NCBI RefSeq assembly: GCF_001949145.1
Contig: NW_019091384.1
Span: 693,442 to 757,441 of the forward strand
Direction of reading: 5' to 3'
DNA length: 64,000 nucleotides
Origin: Acanthaster planci
Taxonomy: Eukaryota; Echinodermata; Asteroidea; Valvatida; Acanthasteridae
Shown here one piece after another: positions 11,010 through 21,093 of this stretch (its first letter is position 1; every line of letters starts with the position of its first letter). Under the pieces are notes generated by a model. The model had not been told where the DNA came from, did no database searches, and saw only the letters and a list, made by a program, of their open reading frames with translations. A program made the translations under genes and the position numbers.

Positions 11010-12859
11010 NGGGGGGGGCGAAATTGTATCGAGCGCCGAATTATTTGAAAATTTCTTTTTGTATAAACCATGGCCTTTCGGGGCGGGCGACACGACATTT
11101 GGGGGCTTTATACATGCTTTTTGAAAGGAAAGGAAATCGAGTAGTGTCTCATTGTCTTTCTCTAATTACTTTTCAAAAACAGAAATGTTTACTATGGGGG
11201 GAGCTGAGTGGCCTCCATTAGCTCTATCGATCCCCCTGGATCCACAAATGACCTCCATAAAAAACAATTAGTCCCTCCCCCACTAGGCCTCCTGCAAAAA
11301 AACAAAAAACAAAAAACGCGCTTCTCCATGCGTGTATATGTAACCGGTGCTAAGAAACAACGTGGCGCAATGATGTTTGGAGTGTGTAACAGGTTACCGC
11401 AGGTTGCTGGGTCCCACTGAGACACAAGTGATCTGACCTCAGACAAACACATCCAATATCCAAACAAGCACTGGGCAGATTAGGAGTCCAACGCAATAAA
11501 TACTCCGTACGTCATGACGGTGCTGAAACCGAGACAGTAGTTCGTGTACGTGTACATTGTACATCGAGTAGTTGAGGGCTTCCACTGAAGTTTTGTTTGA
11601 ACGGTTTCACTATTCTGTTCAGTTTTCGGATATTCTGTACCTTTGTATAGCTTATAGCTCTGTGGTACGGTCAGTCAATACCTCGTAGCAATTCAACATT
11701 TTAATTCTCCAAACCACACCAGTAGCTGTAAATAGTCAGGAATATGTTGACTGAGTTTTAAAAACAAGTAATCAACTTTTTATGTGGTGAATAGGAGTTT
11801 TGAAAGATAATTTATGCGTTCCTTTTACCGCATATGAGACCAGCTACTGAGTGTATTATGGTGGAGAAGCAGTAGATGACATGCAAGCCAAGGTATCAAG
11901 GCCGACAATGGACGGATGAAGGGCGACGTACACTTTGAGCATTATACGTAAGTTATACACGCACTATTCTCGCTATAACTTTGGCCTCACCAGACTCAGT
12001 GTTTGGGTAACAATAATTTTGGACCAATGCTTTGAGGATCTCGGGTCTATGACATTTAGCCATTTAAAAATCAAGTTTTAACGTTAACATCAATCAGCCG
12101 GAAACAAAATCGGTAGGGAGGAGAATCTACATAATAATAATTATATGAAGTCAACGCAACTGCAAATGTTTATTGATATGGCGAGAAAATGCCTAGAAAA
12201 TATATATTTAGGGAAAGACGCACTTGGAAATAAAATGAGATGGGATTCACTTAAACCATTGCTGTGACGTCACATTATTGTTATAACTGTCGATTCGGAA
12301 AACCGAGCATTTTATTCGTAAGCAAAAGTATAGATTCGGAACTACGAATCTTTAGAAAAGCATGGATTTGGAACTACGAATCTATACTTTCCAAATGCAC
12401 TGTAAACGGCATGATTTATGCATTTGATATACCACAGAAATTTCTTTATACCATGTGTTCAATTTTATTTTTGCGACTTATTTGAAAGAATTTTGAAGAT
12501 TCTCCATATTTTTCTTTTTCTTAACTTACCGTGTAGGCCTATTACTCAAAGTTTGCAAAAATTGTAAACTTACGAAAGCATATTTACCCTCACGCTTCAA
12601 AAGACTTTTAGCATTCAAGTTCTATAATTTCTTAGTACATGGAATGACTTTTTAGACATATTTGACCACTTTGAATCTGCTGTAGGCTCCATTATCTGTA
12701 ACACAGCATGTTAAATCTCCACAGTATGTTTCCCAGCGTTCGTTAGTCAATCTTTCTGAAATTTCAAACTGCCTATAAATAAACCAAATTTTCTGCCGCA
12801 TTATAAATCTTGTGAATGACTGGAAGTTGAATCATTTATTACATATACAGTTTTCACAT
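11010..12859. repeat. Tandem duplication, copy 1 (~1.85 kb)
   Basis: After a single N at 11010 and a run of G, the sequence TTGTATCGAGCGCCGAATTA begins a block that recurs almost unchanged from 12861. Both copies share the same order of landmarks, for example GTCCCACTGAGACACAAG, GTGCTGAAACCGAGACAG and AACTGTCGATTCGGAAAACC. They differ by scattered substitutions and small indels. No gene is seen in the block; its open frames are duplicated chance ORFs. Confidence 0.9.
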
Positions 12860-14750
12860 NGGGGGGGATTGTATCGAGCGCCGAATTATTCGAAAATTTC
12901 TTTTTGTATAAACTATGGCCTTTCGGGGCGGGTGACACGACATTTGGGGGCTTTATACATGCTTTTTGAAAGAAAAGGAAATCGAGTAGTGTCTCATTGT
13001 CTTTCTCTAATTACTTTTCAAAAACAGAAATTTTTACTATGGGGGGAGCTGAGTGGCCTCCATTAGCTCTATCGATCCCCCTGGATCCACAAATGACCTC
13101 CATAAAAAACAATTAGCCCCTCCCCCACTAGGCCTCCTGCAAAAAAAGGGGAAAAAGGCGCTTCTCTATGCGTGTATATGTAAAGGCCGGTGCTAAGAAA
13201 CAACGTAGTTTGTATCCACAGCGTGGCGCAATGATGTTTGGAGTGTGTAACAGGTTACCGCAGGTTGCTGGGTCCCACTGAGACACAAGTGATCTGACCT
13301 CAGACAAACACATCCAATATCCAAACAAGCACTGGGCAGATTAGGAGTCCAACACAGTAAAAACTCCGTACGTCATGACGGTGCTGAAACCGAGACAGTT
13401 GTACGTGTACATTGTACATCGAGTAGTTGAGGGCTTCCACTGAAGTTTTTTTTGAACGGTTTCACTATTCTGTTCAGTTTTCGGATATTCTGTACCTTTG
13501 TATAGCTTATAGCTCTGTGGTACGGTCAGTCAATACCTCGTAGCAATTCAACATTTTAATTCTCCAAACCACACCAGTAGCTGTAAATAGTCAGGAATAT
13601 GTTGACTGAGTTTTAAAAACAACTAATCAACTTTTTATGTGGTGAATATGAGTTTTGAAAGATAATTTATGCGTTCCTTTTACCGCATATGAGACCAGCT
13701 ACTGAGTGTATTATGGTGGAAAAGCAGTAGATGACATGCATCAAGGCCGACAATGGACGGATGAAGGGCGGCGTACACTTTGAGCATTATACGTAAGTTA
13801 TGCATGCAATATTCTCGCCATAACTTTGGCTTCACCAGACTCAGTGTTTGGGTAACAATAATTTTGGACCAATGCTTTGAGGGTCTCGGGTCTATGACCT
13901 TTAGCCATTTAAAAATCAAGTTTTTACGTTAACATCAATCAGACGGAAACAAAATCGGTATGGAGGAGAATCTACTTAATAATAATTGTATGAAGTCAAC
14001 GCAACTGCACCTGTTTATTAATATGGTGAGAAAATTGCCTAGAAAATATGTATTTAGGGAAAGACGCACTTGGAAATAAAATGAGTTTAGATTCACTTAA
14101 ACCATTGCTGTGACGTCACACTATTGTTATAACTGTCGATTCGGAAAACCGAGCATTTTATTCGTAAGCAAAAGCATAGATTCGGAACTACGAATCTTTA
14201 GAAAAGCATGGATTTGGAACTACGAATCTTTAGAAAAGCATGGATTTGGAACTACGCATCTTTAGAAAAGCATGGATTTGGAACTACGAATCTATACTTT
14301 CCAAATGCACTGTAAACAGCATGATTTATGCATTTGATATACCACAGAAATTTCTTTATACCATGTGTTCAATTTCATTTTTGTTACACATTTGAAATAA
14401 TTTTGAAAATTCTCCATATTTTTACTGTGTAGTACTCAAAGTTTGCAAAAATTGTAAACTTACGAAAGCATATTCACCCTCACGCTTCAAAAGCCTTTTA
14501 GCATTCAAGGTCTATAGGCCTAACTTTTTTCAATACATGGAATGACTTTTTAGACATGTTTGACCACTTTAAATCTGCTTTAGGCTCCATTAACTGTAAC
14601 ACAGCATGTTAAATCTCCACAATACGTTTCCCAGCGTTCGTTAGTCAATCTTTCTGAAATTTCAAACTGCCCATAAATAAACCAAATTTCCCGCCACATT
14701 ATATTTATAAATCTTGTGAATGACTGGAAGTTGAATCATTTAGTTTTCAC
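12860..14750. repeat. Tandem duplication, copy 2 (~1.89 kb)
   Basis: This is the second copy of the block, again opened by a single N (12860) and a poly-G run. It has extra sequence relative to copy 1. One case is GTAGTTTGTATCCACAGC near 13206; another is two additional minisatellite units near 14200. It lacks a few bases elsewhere, near 13740. It ends at TTGAATCATTTAGTTTTCAC, after which the sequence becomes unique. Confidence 0.9.
14176..14296. repeat. 32-bp minisatellite expanded in copy 2
   Basis: The unit GGAACTACGAATCTTTAGAA plus AAGCATGGATTT is present three times here plus a partial last unit ending in CTATAC. The matching place in copy 1 (about 12339-12390) has one unit plus the partial. 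One unit in this array carries GCATC instead of GAATC. Confidence 0.85.
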
Positions 14751-14772
14751 AACTTCAACGTTGAGTATATGT

Positions 14773-15791
14773 TCATGGCACCGCCATCTCCTTTCTTTGC
14801 AGTGATTGCTGATGGTGTAGGGGAACATTGTGTTTTTCTTGGCCATACAGTGCTTTGCTGATGTTCTTTTTCTGCCCATCACTCGTTCCCTTGTACGCGC
14901 GGATAGCTGTGGATCTGTGCCCTGTTGTTTCACAGATCAATTGTTCATCAATGTTTGTAGAAAAAAGCCTGGATGCCGCTGTTGCACGCTGTTCGAAAGC
15001 CAGTCTGCTGACCATTTCTACACAAGCGTACGACTGTGCCAGAGATTTGGCTTACGCCCAGAGGTTGACAAGAATACCATGTATTTGAGGCTTTGCACAA
15101 GGACGTAAATAAAATGCGGAACTACCATTTGGGTCAGATGGTCTGTGCGACAAGTATTTTAGGCACAACTCAAAGATGCATCTATCAAGGTTTGTAGGGT
15201 TTTCATATGCACTCACACACTGGAGTGTCATCTTTCGATGTTTGAGCCCACCTTGTCGGTTCTTTGAAACATCTTCCGTGTAGAGCAAATAGTGGGATTT
15301 ATCATTGTCTGAAGGGACACCTGCAAGTTTTCAAATCTCAGCTGGTGATGTTCGTTGCTTGCCCGAAGAGCAAAGTGGATCCCGAAGAGATACAAAATCA
15401 CCTTGTAACCCAGTCTCCCACAACGTTTCTTCCTCGTTTCCTGTTATTACTTTAGCTTGTCTTAGATGGACGCGGTGTTCTTATGAAGTCAGTTCTTTCG
15501 TTCGAGTGTCCAGATCCAGGGTGTATTTGAGAACAGTAAATTCCCCATCGTTCAGAAATTTCATGTCCCGTCCGAGCATTGAAAGATACATTGGAATAGA
15601 TATTACGATTTCGTGAAATGCTTCGCAAAGTGATATGGCTCCCCATTCTGCTTCACCTTCAGGAAAAATCTTATGAGCGAAAAGCAAAGCTCGTCCTTGT
15701 CATCTCCAGCAGTTCCACCGAATAGGGCTGATATCCATTTCGGAGGTTGAACCCCTGACCGCACTCTCGTTGCGACAAGCGTTCTAGTCAT
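14773..15791 (-). pseudogene. Crypton-like tyrosine recombinase gene (DUF3504 / KIAA1958-like), degenerate
   Basis: Successive minus-strand segments match the tyrosine recombinase domain of Crypton transposons and of animal genes derived from them (KIAA1958, QRICH1, ZMYM relatives). In order they are: an N-terminal core-binding part (KWISALFGG...DELCFSLIRFFL); NDGEFTVLKYTLDLDTRTKE; NEEETLWETGL; FALRASNEHHQLRFEN with the first catalytic Arg region; YTEDVSKNRQGGLKHRK; ENPTNLDRC; and a C-terminal part with TGHRSTAIRAYK, which holds the expected His and the nucleophilic Tyr. It is dead. There is a frameshift near 15625, a TAA at 15481-15483, compensating frameshifts near 15395 and 15310, and a TAA at 15052-15054. 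Where the family has HSLR the sequence reads FEQR, so the catalytic His of the HxxR box is also gone. No terminal features of the element were identified. Confidence 0.85.
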
Positions 15792-15795
15792 TGAT

Positions 15796-16436
15796 GATTT
15801 TCACTGCCCAGTTACATTTCTTTTCAGTTGACTTGGAGAAGCTGTAATGACAAGGGGAATTTGGAAAACTGTTTAACACCCAGTCACTCTTAAACAGGAA
15901 CCAGATAGAAGTAGGAATAGTGGTCTTGAAGAAAACCTGTAAGCTCATTTCTGTATTTTCAATGATCTTTGCTGATACTGAGCTGTAGGCTCACAGCTTC
16001 TCAGATTCAAATTATCAAGAACGGAACATAGAAACAATTTACAAAAAAAGATACCTTTTTCGTGATTGTAACGCAACATTTCATTCGGGCACTGGCGTAC
16101 CAAATCGCTCTTTTGAGTACTGACTTTCTGCTGCCTGACAGGATGAGAATTCATCTGGATCTGAAACATCAAAGAACTTCACTCCATAGGGAGAATTAAT
16201 GGGATTGTCTATACGGATAAATTTTCCTTCAGAAAAGTATACAGTTGTATCAAAAAATGTCTTCAGTTTCCGATTCTGCAGTCCCACTACAAATTAGTTT
16301 GAGGCAAAAGAGATCAATGCCTGAATTATACATGTTGACGTCGTCGTGTCTCTGCACTAAATGAAAATATGCGTTAGTTAGACGAAGAGGAAACCTGCAG
16401 ATTCCACACGCAAAGATAAGTGTTCATGAAAGCCAA
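15796..16436. other. Spacer between two mobile-element relics
   Basis: A minus-strand open frame at 16081-16287 (containing VYFSEGKFIRIDNPINS) has a protein-like composition but no recognised family and no splice context. It may be a further relic. Nothing else is supported. Confidence 0.35.
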
Positions 16437-17800
16437 CCTTCTGAACCTTCTGAACCTTCTGAAGTTGTAGTCAGAAGAGCAGTACTCTGCAAATCGCTCA
16501 CTTGGGCGAGTTGTGCGTACTATTGTTCTGTAAGTGCCCCTTTGAGACTCTCTAATGATGTTGACTTGACAATGTCATTATCAAGTTTATTCCATTCCCT
16601 CGAAGATCTGACAAAGAATGAATTTCTATAAGTCTCAGTCTTGGCAAACGGGATTTCAATTTGCATATTGCCAATGCCTTCCTGCTCTCCTTTCCTCTCC
16701 GGTAAGTATGTAATTTATTCATCTGCACTTATTCCCACCATTCCCTGCTGAACCTTATACATGTACAACATAATTAATCTATCCCTCGCTCTTCTTGTTT
16801 CCAACGATTCCCATCCCAGCTCAGACAACATCTGAGGAGCGCTGCTGCCTCTGTTGTAATTCCTGATGCAAAACCGTGCTGCTTTTCTCGGTATCCTTTC
16901 ATGCAAGTGTTCTGATGTGACAGGTTTTATACGGGTCCCAGGCACATGTGGCGTATTCCAAAATAGGTCTGACTAACGTTGTATATGCAATGGTCTTCAC
17001 CTCCTTGGAGTAGAACCAAAGGTTTCTTCTCAGGAATCCTAATGTCTTGTTGGCCTTGGTGGCGCTGTTATCCACAAGTTCCCCTACGAAAGTTTACTAT
17101 CAAGTTGGACTCCAGGGTATGATTGTGAACTATTATGACAAAGTGGTTGTCCACACAAAACATAGTCCTCATAAGTGGTTTCTTTTTATTTGAGATGACA
17201 ACGAAAATAGAACATTTAGTTGGGTTGAAGCTCATTTGTCATATGTCTTGCCATGATTCGGGGATTTACGATCTTCTTGTAAAGAGATCATATCCTCTGC
17301 ATTGGAAACCAGTATGTATACACAGGTTAGACAATCGTCTGCAAAAAGCCTCGTTTTACATTGTTAGGCTGGTTGAAATCACCACAAAGAATGATGTTAT
17401 ATCCCTTGCCTTTACTGCATATTTTCTCAAATGAACTCTCAAGCTCTAATACAGACTGTTTATGATCATATCTGGGCTTGTAGGCAGTACTGGCACCTAC
17501 TAAGAGTGAGTCCCATCCTGTCAGTTCAATTTGGTTCCACATTAGTTCACCACCCCTTCAAACTTCTTTACATGTTATAAAATATCCTTTTTACGTGCGA
17601 TCAATACACCACCATGGACTCCATCCCGTCTGTCTCTACAACACACATCGTTAAGTATCCAGAAAAAACTTCAGTACTTTTAATATTCTGCGAAAGCCAG
17701 GTTGCTGTCCCTTGTACAATATCAGGATTATACTGTTCCAAAAGTGCCTTTACTTCAGAGGTTTTGTTTCTGATGCTCTGAAAATTCACCACCATGTTTT
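16437..17800 (-). pseudogene. CR1/L2-like non-LTR retrotransposon, internally deleted
   Basis: The minus strand starts with an apurinic-type endonuclease domain: FQSIRNKTSEVKALLEQYNP, PDIVQGTATWL, then LVGASTAYKP and ILCGDFNQP. Right after GDFN the sequence jumps to the end of the reverse transcriptase. RLFADDC (17332-17351) carries the catalytic Asp pair, followed by MSFNPTKCSIFVV, LDSKLSWG, ANKTLGFLRRNLW, RPILEYATCAWDP and ELGWESLETRRARDRLIML, in several frames. Most of the fingers and palm are missing, so this is a deletion derivative that is also frameshifted. The 3' end carries a 9-bp tandem repeat (AGAAGGTTC, about 3 units, 16437-16466), as expected for CR1/L2-type elements that end in short repeats rather than poly(A). 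Confidence 0.85.
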
Positions 17801-19156
17801 TTTGTGAATTCCTGCCTTGGGAATCTAGTAAACATTTTATTTCTTCATGGTAATCGTATTAATATTGCGTATTTACATAATGCATTTAGGTTTGGACTCT
17901 CGGGGCGAATCATTATATCCCTGTTCATGGGCCTAGAGACTATCCCATGTGTACAACCATGTATACCACCAGTATCTCGAACTTTTGAAAATTAAAAAAA
18001 GTCGCACGCAGTTAGAAATTTCAATGAAACCGCCAAACAATTCACGACGGACTTAATTAATGAGATGAAAATATAAATGAGCTAAAAAACTGCACCACAC
18101 ATGTCCAGAATAACGCGAACGTCATGTCATGCTATGGATAAACTGAAAATGTGACTCGTGTAACGCGATTAATAGTCTCTTCAAATCATCCAACCAAATA
18201 ATCCTGTAATGTCGATGCATTATGGCGCAAGGGAAAACGACATGTGTTTTTAATACCACTGGTTATGATTTACATTTATACATAAAATGCAGACTAATTA
18301 AAGTTACATTTTTCATGTCTGTCCAATTTGATTTTCCATTTCCTTGATTTATCTAGTATATCTTGTGGGGAAATATCACTGAGACTTTAAACGGATTATC
18401 AGCCAGTGAAAATAAACACCAAATGTTAAACATCCCACCATGCAACAGCAGTTAAAATTTATAAAATACATTACATGTATTACCAAATGCCCACCCCCCA
18501 CAATGGATCAGTCCCTCTACTGTAGCCAGTATATCCAGCAAGGAATGAGACCGAGGGGTACCTCCCCCCAACATGTCCAATCGCTATACACACTCTAGAC
18601 TATTGTTATCTAACACACACCCCTAGATGTCTGAAAATATTCCTCAAATTCCAGTGAAACAATGACCAACACAAAGCGGGGGGAGGTGTTCTCTCATATC
18701 TCGCTTCACGTGGTAGCCAGAGTTCAACGGTATGCAATCAGTATCCACGAAGAAATGACCAAGCTTTTCTTTCCATTGTTACCTGTTGATGATTGTAAGA
18801 GTGTGGAAAGCTCATACTTCCACAATCCACTGTTCTTTCTCTCCACTCTCCTCCACCGTCAGCCATCATTCCCTTCTTTTTTGTTCCCCGCTTGCATTGT
18901 CAGTCCAGCTGCATCTTCAGTTCACCTGCCTTTGTCCTTCTGTCAGACGAGCTTGTGACTTTCCCAGTTATTCATCCTTTCCAGTGCCTTTGTGTAAGAT
19001 TGTAGAGTCAGGCAGTCAAGCGTGTTAACCTGTTTATTTTGCGCAGATTCGGGTCGCGATCAGTGATCGGACATTAGTTAGCGAGAACCAGCTCTGGGAT
19101 CACTGATCGTGATCAAGATCTGTGTGAAATAAAAAGGCCCCTCTTGTTTCTTTTAG
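17801..19156. other. Non-coding stretch upstream of the 19.2 kb exon
   Basis: No exon is supported. It contains one member of a dispersed repeat pair (listed separately) and ends in a pyrimidine-rich tract with the acceptor TTTTAG. An inverted repeat around GATCAGTGATC (19072-19084) and GATCACTGATC (19098-19109) lies just before the exon. Confidence 0.45.
18521..18670 (+). repeat. Dispersed repeat, member 1 (partner at 48.0 kb)
   Basis: The stretch CCAGCAAGGAATGAGACC ... CATGTCCAATCGCTATACAC ... ATGTCTGAAAATATTCCT is matched in the same orientation and order at 48031-48170, with moderate divergence. No coding capacity or terminal structure is evident; it is probably a SINE- or MITE-type family. 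Confidence 0.6.
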
Positions 19157-19477
19157 ATCATTGAGGACATGGATTACGGGAAAATGCCTTCCGACCAATC
19201 GTCTTGTGGGTGTGGTCGTGAAGTAATCCACGTATTACGGCAGACGTTCCTCGTGGTACTGCGAGCACTTCGTCACCCCATTCGAACGCTTACGCACTGC
19301 CGGCGGTCGTGCCGACATCCACCATACAGCGAGGTCAGCGAGAGTTCGGCCGCAGAGGACCTTCCAGATGATGAAACTTTGATATCCACAGTCGAGGCAG
19401 ACGAACAGAACAACAACTGTACCGCAGACTCCACGGTTGCAACCGATGACAGACAGAAGCGAAGGGTGTCTAAGCGG
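19157..19477 (+). CDS. Exon of an unrecognised protein (possible start codon at 19169)
   Basis: A good acceptor (CTTGTTTCTTTTAG) precedes a 107-codon open stretch that ends at the donor CGG|GTAACA in phase 0. From the Met at 19169 it has a Cys-containing head (SSCGCGREV) and a hydrophobic/basic amphipathic segment (IHVLRQTFLVVLRALRHPIR). An acidic Ser/Thr-rich part follows (SESSAAEDLPDDETLIST) and then a basic end (RQKRRVSKR). The acidic-then-basic layout and clean borders make it look real. I recognise no domain. The exon may hold the start codon or continue from an upstream exon, because the four codons before the ATG are also open. Confidence 0.5.
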
Positions 19478-19620
19478 GTAACAATTCTCCTTACCCCCCC
19501 CCCCCAACGTAATTCCAGTTCCGGGCTAAAGGGCTGAGCACTGAGCATGCAAACCTTGGGCGAAAACAATGTAACTTAATCCAAAAATTTTCAAGATGTA
19601 TTTTGCGTTGGGGAGATGTT

Positions 19621-20004
19621 AATTATTTATAACGGGTTTGCCCTTACCCAACATATATTAATAAGCACTGTTTGCTCAGTGCTTGTCCGAGAGCTTGGGA
19701 AAAAAACTCACAAGCTTACTCGGGTGGGACTCGAACCCTCGACCTCCTGTTTACTAGTGCAGATGTCTTAACCACTCGACCACCGAGCTTGCCGGGGTCG
19801 GCTGGCTGGTCCGAGTCAAATGAAGCAGTGGGTACCGCGAACTATTTCCAAGATAACTGTAAGGTGCACTAGTAAGCAGGAGGTCGTGGGTTCGAGTCCC
19901 ATCCGAGTAAGCTTGTGAGGTTTTTTCCCAAGCTTTCGGACAAGCACTGAGCATACAGTGCTTATTAATATACGTTGGGTAAGGGCAAACCGTTATAAAT
20001 AATT
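19621..20004. repeat. Foldback element with tRNA-like arms
   Basis: Two ~137-bp arms are near-perfect reverse complements. The left starts AATTATTTATAACGGGTTTG, and the right ends in the complementary AACCGTTATAAATAATT. Read on the minus strand, the left arm and loop contain GGTGGTCGAGTGGTTAAG, close to a type II (Ser/Leu) tRNA A-box region. After it come CACTAGTAAACAGGAGGTCG and GGTTCGAGTCCCACC, a B-box. The right arm repeats only the part from CACTAGTAAGC onward on the plus strand. It is therefore a tRNA-derived SINE sequence turned into a hairpin. It lies in the presumed intron between the exons at 19.2 and 20.9 kb. Confidence 0.85.
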
Positions 20005-20131
20005 AATCCAAAAAGTCATATGCATTCCCCTCCACTGCGCAACCCCACGTTTGCATGTTTTACTGCACTTCCTCTTGATATATCCATGCATCGTACTTCC
20101 AGAATTGTAATATTTATACAGACCTCATAGA

Positions 20132-20767
20132 TAGCAATGTACAAACTCCCATGAACACATTTTGGCTGTTTTGATCACAGCTATTAGTGCTACTAAATTT
20201 CATACATGCCTTCTTGGTGAAGTTTGATGTCTGATGGGGAGGTTTTTTCACCTGATGTCCTCATTAAAAGGGCGAAATTCATGAGCATTTTGCCCATCTA
20301 CGCTACAGAAAAATCAGCAGCATGTACATATACTCTCAATTACTGTCAGCTGCGTGATAGCTTGACCAATCTTAACAGAGCTCCTGTCTCTTCCTTTTGT
20401 TTTTCTGACCCTATCCAAATGAAAGCTGAGCTATGATTGGTCATTGGAATGGGAGCAAATTGGACCAATCACAGTGCAGCTTTCATCTGTGGGTGACAAG
20501 AAAACAAAAAGAAAAGATAGGAGCTGTCTTGCGATTGGTCAAGCTATCACATAGCTGACAGTTGAGAGTACATTCTGCTGAGTAGTGTGGATGGGCAAAG
20601 TGATCAAGGAAGCACAATTCCAACAAGGATATAAGGTGAATAAACCTCTGCATCTGACATCCAACTTCAACAAGAAGCATGTATGAAATTTGGTTGCACA
20701 AATAGCTGTGATGGAAGAGTAAGTTGGCAATATCAAAACAGCCAAAATGGGAGTTTGTACATTGCTA
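20132..20767. mobile_element. 636-bp foldback (MITE-like) element
   Basis: The element begins TAGCAATGTACAAACTCCC and ends in the exact reverse complement. The inversion continues imperfectly to the centre: TTTTGGCTGTTTTGAT pairs with ATCAAAACAGCCAAAA, and central GACCAATC/GATTGGTC blocks face each other. TA occurs at both borders and could be a TA target duplication. It is non-autonomous, with no transposase frame. Confidence 0.85.
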
Positions 20768-20919
20768 TACGGAAGGTTTGTACATCTGTAAACCTTACAG
20801 TGCTGGAACTATACATGTCGTGAAAAACCTTGATTAGGCTTTGTGAACGTCATAGTTCGATCCTGTAATTCAAGTACATCAATATAATTAATCATGCATT
20901 TACTTTTCCTTTGTCATAG

Positions 20920-21093
20920 ATGAAGAAGACGTTACGAAAGAGCGTGCAGCATTATGGCAACGGTGCCATGTTGTGCGGCTCACCGTTTGGTTCTACGTTA
21001 TTAGCACGTGACATTCAGCAGCGAATCAGCTTGAATCATAAATATGTTGAGATGCAAGATGTCTACGTACCTTCTTATGGAGTGTTTCTGTAA
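20920..21093 (+). CDS. Candidate terminal exon paired with the 19.2 kb exon
   Basis: After the acceptor TTTCCTTTGTCATAG, a phase-0 frame of 57 codons runs to TAA at 21091-21093. It contains KKTLRKSVQHYGNGAML and LNHKYVEMQDVYVPSYGV. This phase fits the phase-0 donor at 19477, giving a 160-residue protein if the start is at 19169. A competing frame (DEEDVTKERAALWQRCHV...) is also open for about 30 codons but does not match the donor phase. Without a family match this remains tentative. Confidence 0.3.
   Translation: MKKTLRKSVQHYGNGAMLCGSPFGSTLLARDIQQRISLNHKYVEMQDVYVPSYGVFL

Noticed and set aside
11024-13328. Paired open frames repeated in both duplicate blocks as a conserved gene
   Set aside because: Their similarity follows from the DNA duplication itself; indels shift the frames freely, so there is no sign of coding constraint.
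16081-16287. Open frame with VYFSEGKFIRIDNP between the two mobile relics
   Set aside because: Protein-like composition but no family and no link in frame or motif order to either relic.
19690-19800. A functional Ser/Leu tRNA gene
   Set aside because: A- and B-box-like sequences are present, but they are part of the arms of a foldback repeat and I see no complete acceptor stem; a tRNA-derived SINE explains it better.
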